Positions 12,539-25,700 of a DNA stretch of 64,000 bases are shown here, piece after piece (position 1 is the stretch's first letter; the number at the start of each line of letters is the position of its first letter). The position numbers were made by a program, and so were the translations under genes. The notes beneath the pieces are model-generated. The model was not told the origin of the DNA. It saw only the letters and a list, made by a program, of their open reading frames with translations, and did no database searches. Source of the stretch: Hyparrhenia diplandra (Eukaryota; Streptophyta; Magnoliopsida; Poales; Poaceae); NCBI GenBank assembly GCA_015847255.1, contig JADLZK010004543.1, forward strand, positions 2,108,001-2,172,000. Direction: 5' to 3'.

Positions 12539-12722
12539 GGGAGTGGAGAGCTAGGATGCAGATGGAGAGGGAGTGGATGAGGATGCACATGCGGTGGAGA
12601 GACAGGGAGTGTAGAGAGATGAGTGCGCCGATCGCCTGGGTTAGAGAGATGAGTGCATCCTCATCCACTCCCCTCCATCTGCATCCTAGCCTCCACTCCC
12701 TCTCTCTCTCTCCACCGCATGC
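12539..12722. repeat. Imperfect inverted repeat (long hairpin)
   Basis: Positions 12539-12588 and 12653-12700 are near-perfect reverse complements of about 48 bp, separated by about 64 bp. A second pair of segments (GCGGTGGAGA near 12591 and TCTCCACCGC near 12708) is also complementary but lies on the opposite side of the right arm, so the structure is rearranged. The loop repeats GAGAGATGAGTGC twice. A transcript would fold into a long hairpin. Confidence 0.75.
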
Positions 12723-12843
12723 AGCTCCACCGCATGTGCAACTTGCGCAACCCAAGCGATCAGGACGACAAGGCCTCACCCTCTCCCTGTGGTGCTGCTC
12801 CTCTCCCCATGGCTCGACGGCGGCGGCCTGGAGGTGCAGCGTG

Positions 12844-13641
12844 CACTACTACAAAATTAATATTGCATGGCACTTAGCAAATCTTAACCGTGGTGGTTTT
12901 TGTGCAAACTGTCATGATTAATATCTCGATTAACCACGACAGCTTTTTTATAAACCGTGGCGATTGAAAAAACTGCCATGGGCGTTTATTAAGTAATCAC
13001 CAGGGTTAATATACATTAACTATGGTGGTATCTTTAAAAACCGCCACGGTTAATCATTAACCAAGGCAGGCATTACAATTCCAACCGCCACGGTAAATCT
13101 GGCCTAGTTCATTAGCCCAAAGGCCCAGTTCGAGGCCACATATATATATATATATGAGGACTTAGGGTTAGGGTTCACTCACTCCCCTCACTCAGCTAAC
13201 CCCCTCCTCGACGCGCCCTCTCCCCCTCAGCCGACGCTCCCTAGCCTCTTCCCCACTCTCTCCCTCCCTCTCTCGACTCTGTCCCTCTCCTCTACGAGAG
13301 TACACGCGGCGGTGATAGAGGGCACCTTGGCGTGGTGGCATAGGCTCTAGCGGTGGCGGCCAAGGGCACGCACGGAGGGCATGGTGACCGACACAAGCTT
13401 GCACGGCAGCGGTCAAAGGGCACTTCGTGAGGGCGTGACGACTTCGGCACAGGCTCAGACGGTTGACACGCACGGCGTGTGGCAAGCGGCAGCAGGGCCC
13501 AGATCCAAGCTGGTTAGGGTTGGATCTAGGCTTTCTCTTTTTTTTTTTTTGGCTTAACCGTGGCAGTTCGAAAACCGCCACGGTGAATCGGTCACGGTTA
13601 ATGAAAGAAAACCACCACGGAATAGAATTTCTGTAGTAGTG
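12844..13641. mobile_element. CACTA-2, non-autonomous CACTA element
   Basis: The left end CACTACTACAAAATT and the right end TTCTGTAGTAGTG are CACTA-type terminal inverted repeats. Subterminal copies of AACCGCCACGG and its complement occur repeatedly inside both ends (12880-13100 and 13550-13620). The 3-bp flanks (GTG, CAA) do not match. The 0.8-kb interior has no transposase. It lies immediately 3' of the last tentative exon of the kinase-MSP-WD40 gene and could supply its 3' UTR or terminator. Confidence 0.75.
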
Positions 13642-13694
13642 CAATAGTTAGCCTCCGTGTAATCTACTTCACCTGGCTATCTTCATGGCAATAG

Positions 13695-13735
13695 TTATCC
13701 ACTAATGAACTCTGGTTGATGACACCCAGACAGTG
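13695..13735 (-). CDS. Exon 13 (tentative): C-terminus
   Basis: An acceptor-like CCACAAG precedes 13735. In the phase demanded by exon 12, the frame reads through SGCHQPEFISG to a stop at 13695-13697. A GCHQ segment occurs near the C-terminus of the proteins I recall, which is the main support. Other acceptors a few bases upstream would give a different short tail. Confidence 0.4.
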
Positions 13736-16700
13736 CTTGTGGCTGGTGCCCATAATGTGCGTTCTACTATATTTATTTCTGTATATATTTTTAACTTGTT
13801 TTAAGAACACTGGTACAAATTAGAAATGATTCAGAAGAAACATTGTATTTTAATACCTTCGTATGCTCTTGACATATACAAAATTGCGAGGAACTCAAGC
13901 TCAAAGTCAATCGTGTTCTTATACCTGCAAAATTATCAAGCCATTTGTTACTTTGCACAAGTTTGAATTCTCTAGACTAAAAGCATATATCCACGATAGT
14001 AATGTGAAGTGAAACCATCCAGTCTATTTTCATTATTAATGATCAGATGCCATCGAGACAAAATGATGACTTTAATTTGTTATATGTTTACGATTCAACA
14101 AATTAAATAACTTATAGTTTTTATCTTGTTATGTAAGTAAACAAATGTTTCTTTATTTATACGTAAGTAAACAAATGCCCTTGTACCAAAGGTGTATTAC
14201 TCAATAAGATCTGGAACTTTGTAGTTGACTTTTTCATTTTGAAATTCTTTATAAGCTCAGTATTCAATAAAATATTTGTAAAAGTTAATATAGAAGAATA
14301 GTACAATATGCCTAGTCAAGTGAATGTTTGGTGTGGTAGTAAGAAATGCTCCTCACCGGACATCCATAAAATCAGAGGCTTGAATCAAGGAAATATATAT
14401 TTTACAGGAAACGCTCTAGTTGCCACCTCTGCAGATGGTTCATTATATTAGACCATTTGACAGAGGCCGTTGCTACTGCAGCATCCATAAATCGATTCTG
14501 GACGCGTCTATAAAGTCTTTCAAGGATCATATACTGTACGTACCACCATCCTATCAGAAAGTATAGCTAACGGTTTCACAAAAGCAAGCGCCAGCTGATA
14601 TACCATCATGTGCGTCAACTCATTATCCGGGACCACTGCCTATATACTAAGAAAAAAAGCCAACATTACTCAAGGAAACATTTTGGACTTATAGTAAGTC
14701 TTTCTGTAGCAATACATGTACTCCTGTCATTATATTTTTTTAAAAAGGTCGATTCTTCCAGCAACCTTTTTGATCAAGGTCTCCTTTAGTATATTAGAGG
14801 TTTTATCAATCAAGAATAACTAATGCTTTCTTAGTTAATCATTATTTAACTTAATTAAGATGGAACTTGGCTGACCTTGTTTAATTAGAAATAAATATCA
14901 AAGTTCAAACTGTATATCACAAGTTTAAAATAAATTGGATGATTTACATTTTTAGGAACGTTCCTCCAAAAGTTAGGATAGATTTTGTGGACATTAGGCG
15001 ATCAAACGGGGAGAAAGTTCATTGTCATGATCCAGGAAATAGGGCCCAGGGAGGACCGGCCCGGCGGGCCCGAGGGGCCGGAGCCCCACGGGCTCGGGCG
15101 CGCCCCACCGCCGCTTCCTCACTTCAGCGGATTCTTCGCAACTAATCCGGAGATTATCTAGGATTATCTTTAGGCGTTTTGGTGTGCAAGGGGCTATCTC
15201 ATCTATAAGGGAGACCCTTATTAGGAAATAAATAAATAGGATATGCTTGTAAAAGGTATTCCAATCTATAAGGAAACCTTTAGAGATTGCTTGAGATACA
15301 AGTCCCAAGTAGGGCTATATAAGTAAAGGGAGTGCAGAATCTTTTCGGGGTAACAAGCAAATAAAGAAATTTTATCCCAATCTCCTGCCTCTCATCTTTC
15401 TCTTGGCGCCCCACCACCCTGCCCGCCCGCGCCTCCACGGCGCCGCCCTCGCGCATCCCGCCAGCCGTCGCGCATCCGCGCCGCCTCCCTCTCTTCCTCC
15501 TCGGACGACGCTCATCATCCATGTGTCAATTCCGGCCCAATCTAGCTGGAATCGGCGGTGGTATCCGGAGACCACTACGATCCACCCACCACCATGGACA
15601 CCGAATTGAAGGCGGTTGTTGAAGAACGGCCGAGCGAGGTCGTCGGGATCCTGGCGGGATCGACCCCGGCTTCGGCGAGGGGATCACCATCTTCACGGAG
15701 ACAATCCCTCGAACTCAAACACCGCCCGGCAACTTCATGCGGTCAAATCTGAGATGCGAAGAATGTTTGAGAAGCGACCAAGGAGTTCATCAAGAGAAAG
15801 GCCCGATGGCAAGCGGGAACATGACAATCGGTAACGCGGTGATCTGAATAATCGATGAACCGTTACTTGAAGCCACACACCGCCCGGCGGGGATCATCCT
15901 CGGCGGTGGCGCATGTCCCCCCCTCCACCAGCCGGTGATAGCTTCCCGGGCCTCGCTCCCGATGCGCACAAGTTATCCTTCCCCACCTATGATGGTAAGG
16001 AAGATCCCCTCCCATGGATCAACCGGCTGCGAGCAATTCTTCGAGGGGGACAAGGTGCGCCCGACCAGAGCAAGTCCAGTGCGCCTCTTATCATCTCACG
16101 GGAGGAGCATAGCAATGGTACAAGAGATTGTCCAAGGAAAAACCGGTGGCAGATTGGGCAAGCTTCGCCCAATATCGTCAACAAGCGCTTTGGCCCGGCC
16201 GAGCGGGCAACCCGTTGGGTGAGCTAGCATCACTAAGGAAGCGGGGAACCGTAGATGAGTACACGGAGCAGTTCTGGAACACGTGGCGGCGAAGGGGCCA
16301 CCTCGACGACAAGCGGCGGGTAAACATCTACACAACAGGCTTGGGCGAACCGCTCAAGACGGACGTCGAGATGCGAGGATCCAAAGGACATGGAAGCAGC
16401 CATGTCTCTCGCCGGGGCGTCTGGCGACGCCTCGCCATCCTCTACAGCCGGCAAGCCCGGCCGCAGACAAAGGGTAGGGCTCTGCGCCCCGCCTCTGGCG
16501 GCCGCCCCGAGCACCCCCTCGTCGGCGGCACCGACTTGGCCGTTCAAGCGGTGACACCGAAGGAGATGGTAGAAACGACTTAAAGGCTGGCCTGCGCTTC
16601 AAGCGTGACGAGCCGTTCTCACGGGGTCACAAGTGCAAGCACCTATTCGACATCACGATCTTCAGCGACTACAGCGATGACGACGAGCGCCACCGCTGGC

Positions 16701-19700
16701 GAGCGTCAAAGAGGAGCGGTGATCGAAGGTCCTCACTGGGGACCCGACTCCCGTGCGTGGTGCTCATTTCTCTACCTCGTCGGTATGATCTCGGGAGGCG
16801 GCGTCAACATCGTCGTCGACTTCGGGAGCAACTCACAACTACATCAATCAGCGTGGTGACCACAGCGAGGCCTCGGCTTCGGCCGGTCGCGTGTATGCCG
16901 TCACCAGCGGCGCCGATTCTGCGATCTACATGCCGCGCGCCACCTTCGGCGTGCCACTACGCCTCGACACGGCACTTTCGACATCGGCGCCTACGTCATG
17001 CCAGCGGGCGAGGGCGTCGACATCATCCTTGGCATGCCTTGGGTGGCAAGCTGGGGCGTGTAACATGGGACTTCGCGACCCACGAGCTGCGGTACTACCC
17101 GTGGTCGCCGACCACGTTCACCTCGGCTCCACACGCCTCGTAGCGGGCGCCCGGGCCCCGGCATCCTCGGTCGAGCATCTTCGCGGGCATCCGTACACCT
17201 ACAACTTCGGTTCGGGGAAGCGTTGAGGCATGCGGCGCCTTGGACCTCTACGACACATCCGCCGGAGTCTTCATCCGGCCGGGCGGGCCACCTTTGGAAG
17301 ATCGGCACCACGCCGCGTCATCACTCTCGGCGTCACCACGCGGCACACAGCTGCTCAGCATGGACACTTTCGAAGGCGGCCTCCTCCTCTTCGACGACCG
17401 CTTCTACCTTCCGGCCTCCTCTCCACTCTTGCCAGAGTTGCGGGCGTTGCTTCAAGGCGGAGTTCGCGGGGCGAACTTCCTTGCCTTGGGAGCTTACGGC
17501 GAGCCAACATCGGTGCACCTCACGGCCATACTCTTGGGCGGCATATGGCGCGGCGCCACCACGTCGGCCCAGCCGGTGGTCGTCTTTTCGATGGCATGGA
17601 TCGCCTCTTCCTCACCGTCGACAATGTCCACATCGGCTCACGATCGAGGAGAGGGCCACTCACTAGCTCTCGCCCTCCCCGCTCGGCGTCGGCTCCTTCA
17701 TATGCGATGCGATGTTGAACTTGGCTGCTACTCCTCCTACTGCGCCCGCGACATCACCATCGCGCTGCTTTGCTTCCGCTCTTCGTCCACGCTCCACCCA
17801 ATGGCGTTTCTTGTTCCGAGAGCCCCGTGGCGTGACGTGGTGCACCGGCACCTCGATGTGGGCGTTCAAGGGAACTCCCTGCGGCAGCCCGTCGTTTAGA
17901 CACCTTCGCGGCAGGGCGCCGCGGTTCACCGTTACATCTACCATGGCTACATCGACAACCTCCACTACCTCCTCGAGTTCGACCTCAAGCGAACCAGGGA
18001 GAACATGATCCTCAGGAACCCATTGCAGGGTCGTCTCATGCTGCAGGTCGAGCTTATGCTTCCAGGTGCTGCCGATCCCCCTCCGGCGTCGCTGAATGGA
18101 CCTTCATCCAGCGAGGGGGCGCGCCGGTTGGAGAAGGGGGGAGGGGGGAGATGTCATGATCCAGGAAATAGGGCCCGGAAGGACCGGCCCGGCCGGGCCC
18201 GAGGGGCGCCGAGCCACCCCGGGCTCGGGCGTGCGCCCCGCCCCGCTTCCTCACTTTCGCGGATTCTTCGGCAACTAATCCAGGAGATAAAGAAGGAAAT
18301 TATCTAGGATTATCTTTAGGCGTTTTTGGTGTACAAGGGGCTATCTCATCTATAAGGGAGACCCTTATTAGGAAATAAATAAATAGGATATGCTTGTAAA
18401 AGGTATTCCAATCTATAAGGAAACCTTTAGAGATTGCTTGAGATACAAGTCCCAATAGCCGGGCTATATAAGTAAAGGGGTCGTAATCTTTCAGGGTAAC
18501 AAGCAAATAAAGAAATTTTATCCCAATCTCACGCCTCTCATCTTTCTCGCGCGCCCCCCCCTGCCCCGCCCCCGCCGCCTCCACCGCGCCGCCCTCGCGG
18601 GCGCCCGCCCCCAGCCGTCGCCGCCGCCTCCCTCCCTCTCTTCCTCCTCGACAACGCTCATCATCCACGTGTCAATTCCGGCCCAATCTAGCTGGAATCT
18701 GACATTCATAAACCCAATTTTGAGCCGACATGCGTTTGTATTAATGTGAAAGGTTAGTTAATTTTCTACTACAATCCATCTGGATTAGGAGGAAATAAAT
18801 GTAGACAAACAATCCCTAATGCATCCTTCCAAAAGAGGGCCCTATTTGGCTGCATGAAATAACCTTGTAGCCAAATTCCCAATATTTAGCCTTCTAATAA
18901 TCAGAGTGATATATTTCCTAGGATCTTCACATAAACATAGTCAATTTTCAGTATGGTTTATGAAACTAGGCTACCCAATCGACTAAAAGTTTCGTATGAA
19001 ATCTGAAACTTCCTTTGAAGATCAAGGAATTTCTTTTGTATCTCTTTAGGGTGTAATTTCACAATGGGTATTTTAGCTAAAATAAAAAAAATTATATACC
19101 TTTTTAATTGTTGTCTCTTTAAAATTGCTTGGGGATTGTCTAACGGGCACAAGGAAAAAAGGACGATGTATTTTTTTCTTTGTGGGAGTTAAAGCCACAA
19201 TGGTGTTGTTTTTCAGAGCTCCAAACTAGTTGTGTTTAAACAGACTATCCATATTTGGCGGGTAGAGCTTTGAGAGTTGTTTACTTAAACAAGCAACAAT
19301 GAACTATGTTTCTGGTTATTTCCTTTTTGATTGTGTCATCATTTCCATTACTTTGTGATATGACAATGAACTGAAAACTTTGGAAGAACTCGGTACGAAC
19401 ATCATATAAATATAAGCAGATCATCATTATTTGAGGATTAGTTCTTTTCTACCTCAAAGTGGTGGAGTTACACAAACCAACATGGCTGTCCGCAATAGAT
19501 GTAATCAGCAATGGAGGATCCGGTTGACAATCAACCACACGTATTTTGCAGCCGTGGTGAACATAGAGTCCTTTGATTGCTCTAACACATTTATGTGTCC
19601 GGAAATCCCAGACCTATATATAACAGCAACAAATATTTTGTGACAAGCATTACATCAACATATGTTACTAAGGAATAAAATAAGGACATCAGGCATACCC

Positions 19701-22700
19701 GTGCATCCCCAGATGAAATTGACCCAGTAATTATGTACTGGTCACCATTACCACCCAAGAGAAAATCAAGCGAAATCTGCACTTCCCTTTGCAGTCTAAC
19801 GTTGTGATTGCCAAGGGAGAAGAAGCTTCCCAGATCTGTAAAAGATGAAGAATTATATATATATTGCAAACACAATTCATATTACACCGGAATTGTTTCG
19901 ACACATGGCAGTAATAAGTCACAAAGTATCAAATATACAAGTTTCTAGGATTTAAAATTTCAACGTTCACTTTCCCTCTAATATCCATATCATCTGAGAA
20001 ATTCATCAATAGTGGCTTATACAAATGATGCTACTACTTTAACTGCACAATTCTAAAAAATATATTTTATATTTGTCACTCCAAATAATAATGTTAATTG
20101 ATAATGTTATTAAAATCTACACCTTTGGTACTGACTTAGTCTCTATTCGACATTATTGTTAACCATCTCCAACAATAAAAGCTATCAAATACAAAGTTTT
20201 TAGATCTCTTTAAAATCTACAATTTTGATATAAAGCTTATCTTGATCCGACCTCATATCAAAAAGTAATTTTTTTTTTTTTTTTTTTTTGGCACAAAACA
20301 AACCCATCATCACTAGAGGTTGAAGCTACGTACCGGCACTGATTGTTGGACTATCACTGAGGATTTTAACCTCAACCGTTAGTTATAGTACACTATCTAT
20401 CATTGTCAGTTGAAGCCACGAATCAGACTATCAGTAGTACTATTACCGATTGAAGCCACAAACTAGCAGTATTTTCTATGGTAGTGTCATGTCTGATATT
20501 TCTTACACCGAAGGTAACATATTTTGATTTTCTAGGGTAGTTATTACTGTTTTTATTTCTTTTTATCACTGACTACTACTCCAAAAAATCAAATGACTAC
20601 ATGGAAGCATTCCAGTTATATTTTATTATATTGACTGCACAGCTGAAGAAACTATTTCAACTCCATGTTACTGTTTCTTTCATATAAAAATTCCTAATGT
20701 GATAGGATTTCGAAAGCAAACAGTTCCCTAGTGTGGAAGAAGACATTTTTATGGTTTTGGGAGTAACTTTTACGGTTGCTGGTTTGGGCTGTTGAGACTG
20801 ACGTTGTCTGGTGTGTTGGATGGTATGAGTGGATTTTTATAGTTGCTAAATGAAATTTTACGCTCTCTTTCTCTATACATACACATACACTAATAATTTC
20901 CAACCTCACCCTAAATAATTTGTTATAACGTTATGAAAAAATGATCATAAGGATTGTAAATTAGTACAAACATGATCATAAATTGAGATGGTCATAGAAC
21001 AGGTTCTTTTAATTACCTTTGCCGTACCGTCTTTGGAAGCACTGACAAAAGTGATGTTGTCTGGGCCGTCATCCCGTGGGTTAAACATGACAGCCTCCAC
21101 CCAGTCTGTGTGCCCTCTGAACGTTCGAATGCACGTCCAGTCTTTCTCCCAGTCCCAAAGCTTAATCAAGTTGTCACAGGATCCTGACAGCAAAAGTGGG
21201 AGGCTTGGGTGCACCGCCAGTGTTACGGTCCAATTTGTGTGAGCTCTGAACTTAGTCACCTGATCCAGCTCCAGTGCCTTGCATGAACGCACATGGATGT
21301 CCCCATGGCCATCCCCAGCAACAATCCAATGCTCGCGAGCGATGAATATGCAGTGACGAACTAGAAAGAAATCTTGTACTATTTGCAATTTCATCAGCAT
21401 TGCCTGCCATTCCGAAAGGAATAAAAAGAATAAAAGGAGACATGACCTTCATAGTGACTTATGCGTAAGAGGAGGAATGCGGCTAATTATATATAATCTA
21501 CCTCAGTCTCATAGTTCCATATGGAGATATAACCATCGTCGTGACCGACCAAAATCCTGCATGGCACAAGATATAATAATTACTATATATAGTGCGCTAT
21601 GACTTCTAAAATTTGTACCAAAATATAAGAAAATTTATATGGTGTCATGGTCAGACATTTAGCAAAGTTTGTTAAGAAAACCATAATTTGATGAGTTTTT
21701 AATTAATGGGGTTTTGATCCATGTATTCATGTGTCATTTGAGTATTTTTGAATGCATTGTCTAATACCGAATGGAGGGAATACTATTAACAGTTGTAGAA
21801 AAGAATTTCTTCTGTCCGTCATTCAATCCTCACAATGATATATGGGTGGGCTTGACTTGCTCCTACGCTTTTTCCATGTCTGCGCAGAACAGACACCATT
21901 GCATTTGACTACCATGTAATGGACTAGCACAACTACACACAGCAACTGTAGGGGCGGTTGTTTCGCCAGCCATCCCTAATCAAGCATTTTTGCTAATGGA
22001 GGAACTATAGGAGCGGTTTTGCAACCGCCCCTGCTAATCGATTTGTAGGGCGGTTGGTGATTGAGCCGCCCTCAAGATGATTTTCCAGTTTCGATTGAAA
22101 AATATGAAAAAATAGCAAAATATTTTTTTAATAGGGGAAGCAACCCACCGGTCAGCGCCCACCCTTCAAGTTGCAAGTCGCGTGCTTTTTGTGGCCAGTG
22201 GGAATCGAACCCGCGACCTCGCCCTCGCGTGTATCCGGCCCTACCACTATGCTACGTGCCCATGTGTGTCTATTCACCACTTCGGTTCCCCACATATTGT
22301 ACCAATCGAGTGTAAATTCTTGTTTGAGGCCCTAAATGAATTCAAATCAAAAAGTTGTCAACTACAAAGTTTTAAATTTTTCGAGATCTACAATTTTTTG
22401 TTTACAAAGTTTTTTCCATCCGTGGTCATTTACAAAATCAAATGTAGTTTTTGTGTGACTAGATGATTTCAAATCAAAAAGTTGTCAACTACAAAGTTTC
22501 ATAACTTTTCGAGATCTACAATCTTTATTTAGGTCATTTTTCATCCAAGGTCGTTTTGAAAATTTTATTTTTAGTGCCTATTTTTAAAATTCGGAAATTA
22601 TTCGTAGGGGCACCTCCATATCTAGCCGCCCTTACTAACTGATTAGTAGGGGCGGTTGGATGTCGTGCCGCCCTACTATTTGTAGGGCGGCTCATAACAC

Positions 22701-25700
22701 CAACCGCCTCTACTAATCGATTAGTAGGGGCGGTTCTTCTCTTGGGATTTGTATGGGCGGCTGATAAAGAGAGCCACCCCTACTAAAAAAGTGAGGTGTT
22801 CCTGCAGTTCCGTTTTGTAGTAGTGTAGGTTAATTCAAACAACCATAGCAGATATATGACAAAGCCTTTGTTCCAACCACTGTCACGCTTTCACAACTAA
22901 ATATAATGCAATTTTGCAACAATTTTTCATCATCAGTTAATTATATATTATGATCCAGAGATAATAGTTATCAATGCCGGTTTATATTTTAAACATGGGT
23001 GGAAACCTTTGAGTTATCTCTAGTATCTTGTAATGTGAACCCGTGATGAAAATGGCAGCTAATATAAAACATTAATCCCTAACCCTGACCAGTACTCTCA
23101 CAGCTACCCGCAGTCCTCTCTCTCTCACTTTATCTCCAGGATGCCAATTCCTATCGATCTCAAACACTGCACTCAGATGTCTGTCGCACCTTCTTTCTTG
23201 GCACTGTCGCTCGCTCTCTCTCTATCTTTCCTTCCCTGCCTCCCTCCCTCTCACTCACGCCAGTGCCGTGAGCGCATTATAGCATCTCGTGCAGTGGTGG
23301 TACATGGGTGCGAGGGGCTCGCATGGTGGTGCTACAGAGTAGATCTATCCAAGGGCGCCCCGCCCATGAACCATCGGCTTGGCCCAAATCTTTCAATGGG
23401 AAGCAGTGCGCTATTAGTGCTTCTGCACCCCCTAAGATTTGGAGTGGATGCCTATTGTGCCAGTGAATAGAAGCCCACAATTTTTTGGATGGAAATTGGA
23501 TAGTTAATATGTTGTGGAGATGTTCAGGAGAAGGGAACTTGGAGAACCACTACTTGAGTGCGGTATTGTCCCATGGGATACCCATGGAGTTACCTGATCA
23601 AGATCTTGAAATTTGCAAGGAGGTCGTCTAAGGACTAGGCGGAATTGGTGCAAGCTTCTTTGAGAACATCCTTGGTCTCATTCATGTATGATAAATGATT
23701 GATGCAAGAGCTGAGAGGTTTGACGTTTTCTAAGTTAACGTCATATTCATATGTGCTTGATATGCTAATGGCTAGCAGGGGCAAGTCTTTGTGCTGCATT
23801 AAGTGTCCAATGCATTATATCACTTGGCATGTGAATGTGGAAGTGTTCAGTGCGCCAAGACGGTCGACGATGATGGAGAAGGTCAACTGCAAAGTTCACA
23901 AGTAATGGACTTGAGCAGGTAAGGGTTGACAAATAGGATTAGATCGAGGGACAATGTATGTACCTCACATTGGGCACGTAACAGCAAAGAGTGCATGAGC
24001 AATGGTGACCAGCGACGAAGCCAGGAATAGCGTTAGGTAGGGCTGGTTTCCTCTTCTTCTTCCTCCAGCCCCACCTTTCCTTCTTCTTCCTTCTCATGGT
24101 GGTAGGGGGCTTAGGCCGGCTCCATGGGAGTCATGGCCGTGGGGGGCTGGAGCCCGGGTTGCCCCCCGCTGGCTAAAATCGCTGATGGTGACATTGTCAG
24201 CCAAGTAAAGGAGGAGGATGATGACATTGTAGCACTTGGTGGAGGCCAAAAACAAGCATCTACATGGGTGATGAAGATTGTGTCGGTCAAGTCAAGAAGA
24301 AATGTCAGACATGTGTTGATATCTAATGTCCTGGCGAGGCGTATGTGAGGGCTTGCTGATATGGTCTTCAAAACCAAAGATGAACGGTTTGGTGGTTTGA
24401 GCCTCAAACCCATCGGTTGTGGGTTTGGCAGCTTTGAGCCTCAAAACTAGAGATTGGCGGATCAGCAGACATGTGGTTGCATCTCAAAGCTTGTCAGTCC
24501 AGAAGAAGTCGGGTTTGTTGGATCAATGCGGAAAACATTGGACGGTTTTACTCCACACCCTCAGGGTGAGTCCTTCATGCAAGGGTAACTTGGGAATTGA
24601 CAAAGTGCCTATTTATATGGGAGATGGCTAGTTTGGAAGCCCTTGGAGGATGGGACTTGCATTTGTTAGGTTGAGAACTTTGAGTTAGGGCTAAGAGAAG
24701 AGGTAGAGAGAAATGGCTTTTGATTGAGCTTTTCACCATCCTAAGCTTTCAGATATGCAATGACTGGCATGTAATCACACATAGTGAATGAAGTAATCAA
24801 AAGATCAATTTTGTGTTCCACTTGTTCTCCTCCCCTAAATTCTGAAATTTCCATTTTTATCAATTTTTAAAGCCATGCATTGGTGACTTTCGTGTTGCTT
24901 TTTGGCATGACATTGGACTGTTTTAGAACCCTTGGAACCTTTCCAAATCGTGGCCTAAAAACTAACTATCACATCTCAAATTTCTCAGCCGCAAAACTCG
25001 TCTTATTTACCTCTTTTGGTGAAAACATGAAGAACTATTGAGCTGTAATTTTTAGGTGTTCTCTGGTTGTTCTTAGATTCTATGATGTCTTGGGAACATG
25101 CCTAATCTTTGTCTCTATAAATGTGAGAAAGAAGAATGATGAGAACTCATTCGTATTGATCATAGGATTACAGGTTAATATATGTACATGAATGGTTAGG
25201 GGAGTCTAACACTAACTACACTTGAGGAGAACCTGTACCCGGTGTATGCTAGGAGAGCCATGAAACGTGGTATGCAACTGTACGTAACTGCACCCACCCC
25301 CCTGCAGTGTGAGCGTCGTTGCCGGCGAGGTCTCTGAACTTCTTGAAGCTCGAGGTTGGAAGACCTTTGGTCATCATGTCACCGGTCCCATGTCTTTGAG
25401 CATAAACTCGACATTGATGGAGTTGATGATGCGGCGAAGAGTATCAACAGGCAAGGCTGTGAACACGTTGCTGTAGACATAGAGGAGGAGGTAAACCAAC
25501 TAATTGGCAGTGCGAATGACACGCTTGGCAGCGAGGGTGGGCACCGTGTGCACTGTGGCCGGCATGATGACCAGGCAGTACGTGTCGCCGCAGTCGATGC
25601 CAACGCGTTTCGTGAAGGACCGAATCACCCATCAGGCCTTGTGTCGATCAAAGCTGCCTTCCTCCTTGAATTTGCAGCGGAAAGATCTATTTCCCAATTC

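Larger units (their letters stand above)
15023..18704 (+). mobile_element. Ty3-gypsy-derived LTR element without reverse transcriptase
   Basis: Direct LTRs of about 0.54 kb (TGTCATGATCC... and ...TGACA) are flanked by TTCAT at 15018-15022 and 18705-18709, a clean 5-bp target duplication. An initiator-Met-type primer site (TGGTATCCGGAG) is at 15559 and a purine tract at 18131-18151. Only 2.6 kb lies between the LTRs: a gag core, an aspartic-protease-region fragment and scraps of the integrase N-terminus, all with frame breaks; reverse transcriptase and RNase H are absent. It sits in intron 11, antisense to the host gene. Confidence 0.9.

Noticed and set aside
14430..14530. Minus-strand open stretch (VQNRFMDAAVATA...) as an extra exon
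   Set aside because: Exon 11 joins exon 12 directly in phase; the stretch has no counterpart in the protein family and no clear splice sites.
20268..20289. Poly-T run as a LINE tail
   Set aside because: No target duplication or LINE 3' sequence next to it could be found.
22061..22466. Open frames reading ESNPRPR / GNRTRDL
   Set aside because: These are translations of the tRNA-like segment inside CACTA-3, a common annotation artefact.
23141..23470. Open frame of 109 codons in intron 7
   Set aside because: Ser/Leu-rich low-complexity start and no homology that I recognise.
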